This document shows, piece by piece, positions 47,718 to 56,878 of a stretch of 64,000 nucleotides of DNA (within the stretch, counting starts at the first letter, position 1; every line of letters starts with the position of its first letter). Under the pieces are notes generated by a model that saw only the letters and a list, made by a program, of their open reading frames with translations, searched no databases and had not been told where the DNA came from. The position numbers and the translations under genes were made by a program. The DNA comes from Mycolicibacterium mengxianglii. Its GTDB lineage: Bacteria; Actinomycetota; Actinomycetes; Mycobacteriales; Mycobacteriaceae. Where the stretch lies: NCBI RefSeq assembly GCF_015710575.1, contig NZ_CP065373.1, positions 2,170,001 through 2,234,000 of the forward strand, given 5' to 3'.

Positions 47718-48549
47718 TCAGACCCGGCACGACCTCACGCGGCTGGTGCCGGTCGTGCGCCGCGCCGGATTGGACCACTCGCTATTCACCCAATACTGGG
47801 CCGACGTGCACGGACCGATGTGTGCAGCGATCCCCGGAATTGATCTCTACCGGCAGTTTCACCTCGATAGCCCGCGATCACACGACTGGATCACAGCACC
47901 CTCGGTGGACACCACGGTGCCCGACGACGAGCGTATCGACGGTGCGGCACAGTGCGCGTTCGTCAATCGCGAAGACTTCGATCGGTGGTTGACAGGAACT
48001 GCCGTTCTGGCGGACGACGAGCGCAACTGTTTCGACGGCACCTACGGCTACTACGCTCTGGGCGCGACCGGCCACCTCGGAGCGGACGCACCACATGCGG
48101 TCGGCGGCACGTCGATGCTGGTGCTCATCCGTCGGCGAGCGCATGCCGATACCGGCGCATTCAGGTCCTTCATCCGCGACACGCTGATGACCACGTTGCT
48201 CGGCAGTGGTTTCGTGAGCAACGTATCGGGGCACCTGCTGGAGCCTTACGAAGAGCACGAATCACATTGGCAGGCTGATGCTCTGGACAACAGGGTACCG
48301 GCGGAACTGCAGCATCACGCAGCGCTGCATGTCTCCTGCGAGAACATGCTTGCCTGGCGGCGACTCCTGGACACCGACCAGTTCGGTTCGACAGCAGTAC
48401 TCCAGTCCGAGTTGTTCAGTGCAGTGCATGTGTACCCGGTGCGGAGCGCCATCACCTTCGTCCACGACGGCGCCATCACCCTCGAGGGACGGCGCGGCAG
48501 ATCAACAGCGGAACTCATCCGCAGAATCGGAGCAGTCAATGCAGAATAA
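47707..48549 (+). CDS. EthD-like dimeric alpha-beta-barrel protein
   Basis: A 280-residue protein with two apparent ferredoxin-like halves. The first resembles EthD domains: RAGLDHSLFTQYWADVHGPM around the typical W-x-x-x-H-x-P (WADVHGP); the second has a less clear repeat beginning GGTSMLVLIRRRAH. EthD-like proteins accompany ring or ether oxidation, sometimes as small enzymes. Which role this has is not known. GTG 47707 overlaps the previous SDR; the stop overlaps the next SDR by 11 bases. Confidence 0.7.
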   Translation: MPGDQTRHDLTRLVPVVRRAGLDHSLFTQYWADVHGPMCAAIPGIDLYRQFHLDSPRSHDWITAPSVDTTVPDDERIDGAAQCAFVNREDFDRWLTGTAVLADDERNCFDGTYGYYALGATGHLGADAPHAVGGTSMLVLIRRRAHADTGAFRSFIRDTLMTTLLGSGFVSNVSGHLLEPYEEHESHWQADALDNRVPAELQHHAALHVSCENMLAWRRLLDTDQFGSTAVLQSELFSAVHVYPVRSAITFVHDGAITLEGRRGRSTAELIRRIGAVNAE

Positions 48550-49324
48550 CGACAGAGCAGAGTTCACCGGCCGGACTGTTCTGGTCACCGGCGGTACGCG
48601 GGGTATCGGCGCATGCATTGCAGAGCGGCTGGCCCGAAGCGGTGCATCCGTTGGAGTGATCGGACGGTCACTGCCCACGGAGCGTCTCGACGGCGTAGAA
48701 GTCTTTCTGGGCGACGTAACTGCGGAGGGATTTGCAGAGCGCGTTCACCAGCAAGTGTCCGAGACGCTGGGCGAGGTCGACACTCTCATCCATTCGGCTG
48801 GCGGCGCCACGCTGTCCGATGGCGGAGTACTCGCAATGAGTGACGCGGACTGGACTTTTGCCATGCACCTCAATCTGATCTCAGCGGCCCGGCTCGACCG
48901 AGCCTTCATACCGGCCATGATCGAACGGCGCAGGGGAGTAGTCGTGCACATCAGCTCCATTCAGCGCCGACTGGCGCTGTCCACGTCGGTTCCCTACGCG
49001 TGCAGCAAGGCGGCGCTCACGGCGTACAGCAAGGCCCTGGCGACCGACGTGGCCAAGCACAACGTGCGCGTCAACAGCGTCGCTCCCGGGATCGTCGAAA
49101 CCGAGATGGCCGTCGACTTCGCCCGTGAACTGGCCGATGCGCGAGGCGCCGACCTCGAGTCCGGAAAGCAGGAACTGATGGATCGACACGGAGGAGTTCC
49201 TCTGGGCCGCGTCGCAATGCCCGTCGAAGTGGCCGAACTGGTCGCGTTCCTGGTCTCGGATCGTGCTCCGTCGATCATCGGGACCGAACACATTCTGGAC
49301 GGAGGAACCATCAGGACCCTGTGA
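48539..49324 (+). CDS. SDR-family oxidoreductase 3
   Basis: A 261-residue short-chain dehydrogenase: VTGGTRGIGACIAERL, HSAGGATLSDGG, SSIQRRLAL and Y-x-x-x-K in YACSKAAL, ending with the LDGG tail (GTEHILDGGTI). It resembles 3-oxoacyl-ACP-reductase-like enzymes acting on cyclic hydroxy substrates. Its ATG overlaps the EthD-like gene by 11 bases, so translation is coupled. Confidence 0.9.
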   Translation: MQNNDRAEFTGRTVLVTGGTRGIGACIAERLARSGASVGVIGRSLPTERLDGVEVFLGDVTAEGFAERVHQQVSETLGEVDTLIHSAGGATLSDGGVLAMSDADWTFAMHLNLISAARLDRAFIPAMIERRRGVVVHISSIQRRLALSTSVPYACSKAALTAYSKALATDVAKHNVRVNSVAPGIVETEMAVDFARELADARGADLESGKQELMDRHGGVPLGRVAMPVEVAELVAFLVSDRAPSIIGTEHILDGGTIRTL

Positions 49325-49385
49325 TATCCGTACCGCTCGACTAGCTATCAGCCATCAAATAACCATGTACGTAAGGAGAAATATT

Positions 49386-50225
49386 GTGAACTTCGACCTC
49401 GAGGGCCGAACAGCATTTGTCACCGGCGCCGCCCGCGGACAAGGACGCCAGCACGCACTCACGCTCGCACAACACGGTGCGAACATCGTTGCCATCGACT
49501 TGTGCGACCAGATCGACACCATCCCTTATCCGATGTCGACACCCGAGGATCTGGCAGAAACTGTGCAGCTGGTGGAGTCCACCGGACGAAAGATTATTGC
49601 CAAGCAGGGTGATGTACGTGACTTCGAACAGGTCCAGGCGACTGTCGACGAAGCGGTGGCGGCATTCGGGCGAGTCGACATCGTGGTCGCCAATGCGGGG
49701 ACCAACGGACTCGGCGGCGCCAATGGTGCCGGCCCATTCGACAGCCACGACATCGACCTTCAGCGCTGGCGAGACTGCATCGACACCAACCTTACCGGCG
49801 TCTTCAACACCATCAAAGCCGCTGTACCGGTGATGATCTCCGGCGAGCGAGGCGGATCCATCATTGCCACGAGTTCCACGGCGGGAATCAGGGGCTTGCG
49901 GTCGATGGCCGACTACGTGGCCGCCAAGCACGGTGTGGTCGGACTCTGCCGCGCCTTCGCCAACGAACTGGCGGAGTACTCGATCCGGGTGAACACCGTG
50001 CACCCGACCGGCGTCGCTACGCAGATGGTCGAGAACGCCGAGCTGCCCGCATTCTTGGAGGCCCATCCCAAGGCTGCGGTCAATCTCAACGGCAATCTTC
50101 TTCCCGTCGCACTTGTCCAGCCCGATGATGTCAGTAATGCGGTGCTGTATCTGGCTTCTGACGCCTCGCGCTACGTCACCGGTCTGGAAATGACGGTCGA
50201 CGCCGGATTCACCGCGCGAGCATGA
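49386..50225 (+). CDS. Mycofactocin-coupled SDR oxidoreductase
   Basis: A 279-residue SDR with the hallmarks of the mycofactocin-dependent group: VTGAARGQGRQHALTLAQ, IDLCDQIDTIPYPMSTPEDL insert after strand 2, and a long GTNGLGGANGAGPFD loop; Tyr-Lys pair in YVAAKHGV. Such enzymes hold NAD tightly and pass electrons to the redox cofactor mycofactocin. They often oxidise alcohols, for example carveol. GTG 49386 with AAGGAG upstream. It ends the five-gene rightward dehydrogenase run. Confidence 0.88.
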   Translation: MNFDLEGRTAFVTGAARGQGRQHALTLAQHGANIVAIDLCDQIDTIPYPMSTPEDLAETVQLVESTGRKIIAKQGDVRDFEQVQATVDEAVAAFGRVDIVVANAGTNGLGGANGAGPFDSHDIDLQRWRDCIDTNLTGVFNTIKAAVPVMISGERGGSIIATSSTAGIRGLRSMADYVAAKHGVVGLCRAFANELAEYSIRVNTVHPTGVATQMVENAELPAFLEAHPKAAVNLNGNLLPVALVQPDDVSNAVLYLASDASRYVTGLEMTVDAGFTARA

Positions 50226-50244
50226 CGACCCCGCATGCCGCGTT

Positions 50245-50297
50245 TGCGGAAAATAGTTCTGCAGACGGTTGACGACGGCGGTGAGCCGCAGTAGATT
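50245..50297 (+). promoter_or_regulatory. Promoter C with shared operator
   Basis: TGCGGAAAATAGTTCTGC (50245-50262), TTGACG (50269-50274), a 17-base spacer and TAGATT (50292-50297). It matches promoter B nearly base for base through the -35 and would drive the AhpD-fold gene. Confidence 0.78.
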
Positions 50298-50405
50298 CAG
50301 ATCACCACTTCATTATCGAGTTATCTTGGTGTGCAGACTGTTTCGCAACAACTATCGATACAGGCCTTCGAACGCCAACAAGTCCCATCTATAGGAGTAA
50401 AGACC

Positions 50406-51341
50406 GTGACGTTGAATTCCGACCTCGTAGAGCGATTTCAGCTGCCTGCCGTCGCAGCGGTCAGTCCCGCTGCGTATCTCGCACTTGAGGGAGCGTGGCG
50501 CGCTGCAGAGTCATCGCTCGACAGCGAGTTGTTCGCGTTGATCGTCCGGCAGGTCGAAGCATTGCTCGACCCCGGGGAATCAACCGGTACGGGTTCGGAG
50601 GCCGCCGACGGGTACCTGGCGGCGGCGCGCGCCGTCGTCGAGCAGTTCGTGGACTACGTTCCCGATATCGACGCAGAACTGCTGGCCCCGGTTCTCGACA
50701 AGCTCGGCAAGACCGGCCTCCGAAGCTTCATCGAGGCTATTTACACCGTCGACCAGACGACGCGGCTCCGTGTTGCGCACCGCCGTCTCCTGGGTGACGC
50801 CGAGTTCACGGCGGACTTCCCGCAGTGGCCGGCAGATCGTAAAGTGCTCACCCCGATTCGGGCAAATAACCTATGGCACGACACGATATTGGCGCCTGGG
50901 ACGGTGAAGCCCGAAGCCGAGTTGAGCACATTCGTCCGCGAAATCGTCCGGTTGCGGGCCGGGTGGTACCACCACTGCGATCTGTGCAACTCCCTGCGCC
51001 TGGTCGAAGATGGGGTTCCCGTTGTCGACGGTGCGACAGACCAACTCGTGATGCAGTCGAACTTCGAGGCTAGTGACCTTTCAGCGGCCACCAAAGCTGC
51101 ACTGCGATATGCCGACGTGTACATGACTGATCCCGCGAACATCACCGACGCCATCAAGGAGGATCTCTTCGCGCACTTCACGCGGGACCAGGTCGTTCAG
51201 CTCACGCTCGAACTTAGCTCTTGGAACTACCAGAAGACGCTGGTGGCACTGCGCATCGACAAAGCAGTACACGAAGGCAAGCTCACCGCGTTCATTCTGA
51301 ACGACCATGGCACTGTGACACCTGGTGCGCCACTAAGCTGA
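50406..51341 (+). CDS. AhpD/carboxymuconolactone-decarboxylase-fold protein
   Basis: A 311-residue helical protein with two AhpD-like modules. The second has the redox pair in WYHHCDLCNSLR (C191 and C194, with a His just before), as in alkylhydroperoxidase D. The first half lacks Cys. The family comprises peroxidases and decarboxylases; in this context it may protect from peroxide made by oxidases or act on a ring intermediate. GTG 50406 follows AGGAGTAAAGACC, about 100 bases downstream of promoter C. It has its own promoter with the shared operator, so it belongs to the regulon. Confidence 0.82.
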   Translation: MTLNSDLVERFQLPAVAAVSPAAYLALEGAWRAAESSLDSELFALIVRQVEALLDPGESTGTGSEAADGYLAAARAVVEQFVDYVPDIDAELLAPVLDKLGKTGLRSFIEAIYTVDQTTRLRVAHRRLLGDAEFTADFPQWPADRKVLTPIRANNLWHDTILAPGTVKPEAELSTFVREIVRLRAGWYHHCDLCNSLRLVEDGVPVVDGATDQLVMQSNFEASDLSAATKAALRYADVYMTDPANITDAIKEDLFAHFTRDQVVQLTLELSSWNYQKTLVALRIDKAVHEGKLTAFILNDHGTVTPGAPLS

Positions 51342-51429
51342 TGGTCTCATGCGTGGATCGCCAGACTGAGGTCTTGACCCGCAGCCTGGCGATTCTCGTA
51401 ATTGTGGGACGTGCATATACGCGGCCAAC

Positions 51430-51546
51430 GGCTACGTCGGAATCGCCGAACGAGATTTCGCGTGGCGTCCGAGTCGGTGCGCACGCGCGAGCCCGGCGAC
51501 CAGTCCGGCCAGGCCCGCTTCCGACAACAATGATGTCAGCGGCCAT
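51430..51546 (-). pseudogene. N-terminal remnant of an FAD-dependent oxidoreductase
   Basis: From ATG 51546 the frame reads MAADIIVVGSG; a one-base shift then gives LAGLVAGLARAHRLGR, together the dinucleotide-binding start of a flavoprotein dehydrogenase. The frame ends quickly and no further protein is seen. It is broken and truncated. A full enzyme of this kind (ketosteroid dehydrogenase or fumarate-reductase-like) once lay here or was brought as a piece. Confidence 0.65.
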
Positions 51547-51593
51547 GGAAGCTCACGCTGTTCGACTAGGTCAACCACCTTTGGCTCAGACGT

Positions 51594-52145
51594 TCACTCC
51601 ATTGGCTCGGGCGTGAAGGTGACGTCGACAGCGCCTACGGTCATCGTCACCTGACCTTCCATCACCATCACCTGCGCCGAAAACCGTCGGTCAACGGTTT
51701 GGGCCAGCTGCTGCACCGGTGCATGCGGTATCTGCACCACCGACAGGTTCTTCCATGCCGACACTTTGGGGCCGACGGTGCGCCACCAGGTGGCCGCGCC
51801 GGCGGCGAACGGGAACAGCAGCACCTGATCGGCCTGGCTGGTCGCCTTGCCCAAGGCGCGTTCATCAGGCTGGCCGACGTTGATCCACTCCAGGATGCGG
51901 CCCGTATAGTCGGCGAGCCGCAGGTCCGGAACCCCCGGGGTGGAGAGGCCGGCCCCGAACGCCAACTCACCGTCGACGTCGCTGAGCCGGTGTGCGCGCA
52001 GCCCAAACGCCAACAACCGCACGACCATCCGCTCATCGGTCTCACTGGGATGACGGGCCACGGTCAGCGTGTGATCGGCGTAGTAACCGTGATCGACATC
52101 AGAGACGCCAAGTTCGACTTTGAATACTGTTGCAGAAAGGGCCAC
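51594..52145 (-). CDS. yaeQ: YaeQ family protein
   Basis: A 183-residue YaeQ-type protein: ALSATVFKVELGVSDVDHGY, ADHTLTVARHPSETDERMVV, LLAFGLRAH and WINVGQPDE match the family closely. YaeQ has a PD-(D/E)xK-like fold and an uncertain role; in enterobacteria it was noted as a suppressor of RfaH loss. GTG 52145 gives the usual start; the longer frame from 52169 adds unrelated residues. It stands between gene fragments and is the only intact gene from 51342 to 52876. Confidence 0.85.
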   Translation of the reverse strand: MALSATVFKVELGVSDVDHGYYADHTLTVARHPSETDERMVVRLLAFGLRAHRLSDVDGELAFGAGLSTPGVPDLRLADYTGRILEWINVGQPDERALGKATSQADQVLLFPFAAGAATWWRTVGPKVSAWKNLSVVQIPHAPVQQLAQTVDRRFSAQVMVMEGQVTMTVGAVDVTFTPEPME

Positions 52146-52876
52146 GTCATAGTGTCCACCCTGGTGCATTTTCCCGAGCAGTCAGGCCGCTTCGAGTGGT
52201 CAGGCCGCCGCGGTACAAGGGCCCAAGATTTCGAGGTGATGGTCGAAACACACGATCAAATCACAGCGCGCAGACGGTGGTGATCGATCGACCGCACGAA
52301 CGCGAGAGTGGTGGCGCGCTTCGGTGACGACACAGGTAGGTCCGAGCCCCGCGTCGCTGGTCGAGGCTACTGGGTCTGAATGCCGACCACCCTGAGCAGG
52401 TCGAGCTTGTCCGCATCAGTGCTGCCCACCGGAGCCGTGTAGACCACGACACGCAAGGTGACCGCCAAGTTTTTCGATGTCGTATCCGTCAAGATCGCAT
52501 CCACCTAATGGGCAATCGGTCACCCAGACGCATACCTACAGCCAGACCATTCCGGTCACGGTCAGGCCGGGTTACAAGGGAACGCTGATCGTCAGGGCTC
52601 CGGTCGTTCGGTACACCGGTGACTTCACCGTCAAGGCAGGCAGCACCACCTGGCATCTGCCCAATGCCGGCCTCGACGTCCCGACGCGGCGCGCGACGCC
52701 AAGCCGTGGTCCGCACCGAGTTGCTGCCGACAGCCGTAACACTCTGAACTGGGCCACAACGGCCGCCGCGTATCACGCTGCGCGGCAGCCGCGTTCGGTG
52801 CCAGCGCGCCCGACACGGCTCAAAGTCAGCGGCCGTCTGACGGTAGCAGCGAGATGAGGAGTTCGAAGTCTCAGGT
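52146..52876. other. Region of gene fragments
   Basis: No whole gene is seen in these 730 bases, but two pieces read like protein. On the minus strand, 52504-52367 ends with LRVVVYTAPVGSTDADKLDL and a stop. On the plus strand, about 52510-52690 has TYSQTIPVTVRPGYKGTLIV and FTVKAGSTTWHL, which resembles a beta-strand-rich secreted protein, then loses protein character. Neither has a credible beginning. They look like relics left by deletions. Confidence 0.5.
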
Positions 52877-53494
52877 CTATCGCGGGACCTTTGGCCGTGA
52901 CGCGGCTTTCTGCGGCGTACGACCGATGGAGATTTCGCTGGCTGGTTGCCCCAACCACAAGCGCCGGACGAACCCCGCCAGACGTGCCCCGGCCTCCTCG
53001 ACGGTTCCGTCGTTGACGATCTCCAGATCGATGGCGTGGTCCGGGGCAGGGTCCGGGCGTGCCAGGCGTGCGCGGACGGCGGTGTGGTCTTCGCGCCCAC
53101 GCTGCGTCAGCCGTGCCCTGCGCACCTCTTCGGACACCGTCACCCGCACGACCGCGAATCGCGGGAACTGTTGCGGCAGATCGGCCAGCACCGTACGGGA
53201 CACGTTCACCACGGCGACCGCGCCGTCCGCGACCTGTGTCGCGACGTCGACGCCGATCCCGTAGTCGAGGCCGTGCGCTCGCCATGTGAGGGCGAACGCA
53301 CCGCCGTGGGCGAGTTCGGCGAATTCGGCGATGGTCACGGCGCGATGATCCTCTCCCGGGCCGTAGGGACGCGTGATGATCCGCCGTGGGAACACCACGC
53401 TCGGATCCGCCGCGAATCGCTTGCGCGCGACATCGAGCACCGAGTCCTTACCAGCGCCGCTGGGACCGACAACCGCGACGAAAGTCCCCGTCAC
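52877..53494 (-). CDS. phnN: Ribose 1,5-bisphosphokinase PhnN
   Basis: A 205-residue kinase of the guanylate-kinase-like fold. P-loop GPSGAGKDS (about residues 10-18), FPRRIITRPYGPGEDH and NVSRTVLADLPQQF match PhnN. It phosphorylates ribose 1,5-bisphosphate to phosphoribosyl diphosphate, which closes the C-P lyase pathway. I choose GTG 53494, whose bases overlap the phnM stop (GTGA), over the ATG at 53518. It is last in the operon. After residue about 190 the tail has low complexity. Confidence 0.92.
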   Translation of the reverse strand: MTGTFVAVVGPSGAGKDSVLDVARKRFAADPSVVFPRRIITRPYGPGEDHRAVTIAEFAELAHGGAFALTWRAHGLDYGIGVDVATQVADGAVAVVNVSRTVLADLPQQFPRFAVVRVTVSEEVRRARLTQRGREDHTAVRARLARPDPAPDHAIDLEIVNDGTVEEAGARLAGFVRRLWLGQPASEISIGRTPQKAASRPKVPR

Positions 53495-54669
53495 GCGACC
53501 CGCCGGCCTTCGCGCCACACACCACGCACGATCGGCACCTGATCGATCGGTCCGACCCCCACGGCCACGCCGGCCTGGTGCACAGAGACCCGGACCAGGT
53601 CCGCGCGACGTCCCGCCGCGATGGTGCCGCGGTCATCGAGTCCGATTGCCCGAGCTGGGTTGGCGGTCACCAGCGCAACAGCTTCCGGCATTGTCAGGGT
53701 GCCGCTGTCGACGAGGGAGAACACCGCCTGTAGTGGGCTGGACGCGACGTAGTCGCTGGAGAGGACGTCGAGCAGACCGGCTTCCAGCAGGTCCGCTGCC
53801 GCGACATTGCCCGAATGCGAGCCGCCCCGAACTACATTGGGCGCCCCCATCATCACCACCTGCCCGGCTTCCCGGGCCGCCGCCGCGGCCTCCAGCGTGG
53901 TGGGGAACTCGGAGATCCGCACCCCGAGCGCTGAAGATTCGGCGACATGGTCGGCCGTGGCATCGTCGTGCGCTGCGAGGGTTAGCCCCAGACCCCGGGC
54001 GCATGAGGCCAGTTCGATCCGATTGACCGCTGAATACTGTGCCGACCGGGTGTGCAACTGGGCGACGTGCTCGTCGAAACCCTCTGGGCTGAGCCGGTGC
54101 TTCCCCACCATGTAGGTGCGGAACGCCTCAATGTCGGCGTACTGCCGCTGTCCAGGCGTGTGATCCATGAGGGAGACCAGCCGTACGCCTTCGTGGCTGC
54201 CCAGCTCGTCGAATATATCGAGAACATCCGGTGTCGCCACCTCGCAGCGGAGGTGGATGAAATGTTCGGCGCGCAGCAGTCCCTCATTCTGAGCGTGCAT
54301 TACGGCCCCGACCAGAGTGCCTGCGTCCCGACTGATCGTGGTATCGCCCGGGCCGCTGCCGATGCGCAACGCATCCAGCACCGTGGTGACGCCCGATGCC
54401 GCCATCTGGGCATCGTGGGCGATCACCGCGGGCACGGGGGCCCAGAACCGTTGTGGGCGAGGCTGATAGTAGGTCTCCACCTGATCGGTGTGTAGTTCGA
54501 CAACGCCTGGGAGCAGGAAATCGCCGTCGAGATCCTCACCTGCGACATCGGTCGACGTGCCCGCGGACACATCGGCGATGACGCCGCCGACCACACGCAC
54601 CACGCCGTGCACCACATCGTCCTCCAACACGATGCGCGCATTTCGAAAAATTTTCTCCGAAAAAGCCAT
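53491..54669 (-). CDS. phnM: Triphosphoribosyl phosphonate diphosphatase PhnM
   Basis: A 392-residue amidohydrolase-fold enzyme: GVVELHTDQVE (metal H-x-D near residue 57), AHDDATADHV, the C-terminal SDYVASSPLQAVF and NPARAIGLDDRG. It removes diphosphate from alpha-D-ribose 1-phosphonate 5-triphosphate. The second of two adjacent ATGs (54669) is best spaced from GAGAGG. It lies 10 bases after the 2H-phosphoesterase gene. Confidence 0.94.
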   Translation of the reverse strand: MAFSEKIFRNARIVLEDDVVHGVVRVVGGVIADVSAGTSTDVAGEDLDGDFLLPGVVELHTDQVETYYQPRPQRFWAPVPAVIAHDAQMAASGVTTVLDALRIGSGPGDTTISRDAGTLVGAVMHAQNEGLLRAEHFIHLRCEVATPDVLDIFDELGSHEGVRLVSLMDHTPGQRQYADIEAFRTYMVGKHRLSPEGFDEHVAQLHTRSAQYSAVNRIELASCARGLGLTLAAHDDATADHVAESSALGVRISEFPTTLEAAAAAREAGQVVMMGAPNVVRGGSHSGNVAAADLLEAGLLDVLSSDYVASSPLQAVFSLVDSGTLTMPEAVALVTANPARAIGLDDRGTIAAGRRADLVRVSVHQAGVAVGVGPIDQVPIVRGVWREGRRVA

Positions 54670-54679
54670 CATTTCCTCT

Positions 54680-55357
54680 CTAACGGGCGGGGGTGGTTGC
54701 GGCGGTGCGCAACTGGTGGGTGGCCAGGGGGCGGAACGCGCTGCCCGGCTCGGGTTCGACACACACGGACAACGAGGTGATCGGGATGTCACACCCGGCA
54801 AACTCGGCGAAGTGACGGTCGATGGCCCTGTCGACCTCCGGGGCACGGGCAGCCGACAGCCGGTCGGTCAACGTCATGTGGACACGGAACTCGTCCAGCA
54901 CATACGGATATCCCCACGCTTCCAGTAACTCTCGCTGTCTCAACGACAACCGATCTGGCCGGCGGCGCGCACGGTCCGCATCGTCGAGAGGCGCGCGCAA
55001 GTGGTCCACACCGCGGACCACCTCCGCCGCCAGGGCATCCACGTTCTCGGTCGGCCCGGTGGGGACCAGGGCGCGGAATCCACCGATGGTGACCGGTTGC
55101 AGGGCCCGCAGCGTGACCTGCCGGTGCGCGGCGGCCAGCTCGGCTACCGCGTCGGTGATCATGCGTTCGCTCACCCCGGCCGCCGCTCGGAACGGCGCCT
55201 TCATCGTCGCGTGGAAACCGTAACGGCGGGCATCGACGGTGACGTCCTGGAACTCGGCACGTGCGAACCAGGAATCAGCCGCGGAGCGCAAAGCGGCAGC
55301 CGGTTCTGTTGCACCGGAATCGATGCCGGGAATCAGGTACACCGCGTATCTGGTCAT
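54680..55357 (-). CDS. DUF1045 2H-phosphoesterase of phosphonate operons
   Basis: A 225-residue DUF1045 protein with two H-x-T motifs typical of 2H phosphoesterases: HAT at about residues 49-51 (YGFHATMKAPF) and HMT in FRVHMTLTDR. Members of this family sit in phn operons that lack phnP and may hydrolyse the cyclic ribose phosphate released by C-P lyase. No phnP is in the window, which agrees. Its start overlaps the phnL stop by four bases. Confidence 0.85.
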   Translation of the reverse strand: MTRYAVYLIPGIDSGATEPAAALRSAADSWFARAEFQDVTVDARRYGFHATMKAPFRAAAGVSERMITDAVAELAAAHRQVTLRALQPVTIGGFRALVPTGPTENVDALAAEVVRGVDHLRAPLDDADRARRRPDRLSLRQRELLEAWGYPYVLDEFRVHMTLTDRLSAARAPEVDRAIDRHFAEFAGCDIPITSLSVCVEPEPGSAFRPLATHQLRTAATTPAR

Positions 55358-56097
55358 GCCACGGCTTCTGCCGAGACGCGCGCCTGATCGGGGGAGAACC
55401 GCGTGACATCGATGATCACGTCGGCGACCGCTTCGCGAACGGTGGCATCGTGGAAGATCGCCAGCATCGCGACCCCGCGCGCCAGGTGTTCCCGAATCAG
55501 TTCGATGACCACGGCCCGGTTACCGGCATCCAGTGACGCGGTCGGCTCGTCGAGGAGCAGTAGCGGTCGTCCGGCGACGAACCCGCGGGCAATGTTGACC
55601 CGCTGCTGCTCCCCTCCGGAAAACGTGGCCGGCGGCAGGTTCCAGAGCCGCCGGGGGATAGCCAGACGCTCCAACAGGTCTGCCGCCCGCTCGTGTGCCT
55701 GCTCGTGAGGTAGCCCGTGGTCGAGCAGCGGTTCGGCGACCACGTCGAGTGCCGAGACCCGCGGTACCGCGCGCAGGAACTGGCTGACATAACCCATGGT
55801 GTCGCGGCGGGCGGCGATGATCTCGCGCGGTTCGGCGGTGACCAGATCGAGAACCCGTCCGTCGCGGGGCAGCAGTATCTGTCCCCCGTCGGCCGCGTAG
55901 CTGCCGTACACCATCTTCAGGATGCTGCTCTTGCCCGCACCCGATTCGCCACCGAGCACCACGCAGGTACCGCGGGGCACATCGACGTCCACTCCGCGCA
56001 ACACCGGAAGTCGTTGTCCACCTTGCAGGTGCAGTGTGAAGGTCTTGCTGACATCGACAAGTGAGAGTGCCAAGTTGTCGTCCAACATTCTGGTCAT
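55354..56097 (-). CDS. phnL: C-P lyase ABC-type subunit PhnL
   Basis: A 247-residue ABC ATPase without permease: Walker A GGESGAGKSSI, signature FSGGEQQRVNIAR, Walker B LLLLDEPTA. PhnL belongs to the C-P lyase proteins and is needed with PhnG-H-I to join the phosphonate to ATP in vivo. ATG 56097 lies four bases downstream of the phnK stop. Confidence 0.92.
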   Translation of the reverse strand: MTRMLDDNLALSLVDVSKTFTLHLQGGQRLPVLRGVDVDVPRGTCVVLGGESGAGKSSILKMVYGSYAADGGQILLPRDGRVLDLVTAEPREIIAARRDTMGYVSQFLRAVPRVSALDVVAEPLLDHGLPHEQAHERAADLLERLAIPRRLWNLPPATFSGGEQQRVNIARGFVAGRPLLLLDEPTASLDAGNRAVVIELIREHLARGVAMLAIFHDATVREAVADVIIDVTRFSPDQARVSAEAVA

Positions 56098-56101
56098 CCA
56101 T

Positions 56102-56878
56102 TCACCCCTGCAGAATCGAGGAGACGAGTAGTTGTGCGTACGGCGTTTGTGGATCATCGAGCACACGGTCGGTGAGGCCTTGCTCGACGATCCCGCCGTC
56201 CTTCATCACGAGCGTGCGATGGGAGATGAGCCGGGCAACGGCGAGATCGTGTGTCACGATCACCACCGCCAACTGCAGATCGGCGACCAGCGACCGAATG
56301 AGGTCGAGCAGCCGCGCCTGGACGGAGACGTCCAGCCCGCTGGTCGGTTCGTCCATGAACACCACGCGCGGCCCGAAGACGAGATTGCGGGCGATCTGGA
56401 CGCGTTGCCGCATACCGCCCGAGAACGTCACGGGTGCGTCATCCATGCGCTCCAAGGGGATCTCGACGCGTTCCAGCCATTGCGCGGCGCGTTCCCGGAT
56501 CTGGCCGTAGTGCCGCCACCCGTTGGCCATCAGCGGTTCGCCGACATTGCCGCCGGCACTGACATACATGCGCAGCCCGTCGGCGGGATTCTGGTGCACG
56601 AACCCCCATTCGGTACGCCACAGCCGGCGTACCTCGCGTTCGCTCAGCGACGAGAGGTCGGTCAGTGTGTCGTCGATGCGGTAGCGCACGCTGCCCTCGT
56701 CGGTCGACAGTTGCTGCGCGAGCATCCCCATCAGGGTTGACTTTCCCGAACCGGACTCACCGACGACAGCCAGGACCTCGCCGGGCCACAGGTCGAAACT
56801 CACATTCCGGCAACCGAATCGGGCGCCGTACCGGTGACCCGCGTCGGTCACGCTCAACAACGGCAGCTCTGCGTTCAT
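56102..56878 (-). CDS. phnK: C-P lyase ABC-type subunit PhnK
   Basis: A 258-residue ABC ATPase: Walker [12 protein letters not shown], a FVHQNPADGLRM Q-loop and signature FSGGMRQRVQIAR, Walker B VVFMDEPTSGLD. PhnK docks on the PhnGHIJ core in E. coli. The sequence is closest to PhnK by the YGARFGCRNVSFDLWPGE start. Its start overlaps phnJ by four bases. Confidence 0.93.
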   Translation of the reverse strand: MNAELPLLSVTDAGHRYGARFGCRNVSFDLWPGEVLAVVGESGSGKSTLMGMLAQQLSTDEGSVRYRIDDTLTDLSSLSEREVRRLWRTEWGFVHQNPADGLRMYVSAGGNVGEPLMANGWRHYGQIRERAAQWLERVEIPLERMDDAPVTFSGGMRQRVQIARNLVFGPRVVFMDEPTSGLDVSVQARLLDLIRSLVADLQLAVVIVTHDLAVARLISHRTLVMKDGGIVEQGLTDRVLDDPQTPYAQLLVSSILQG

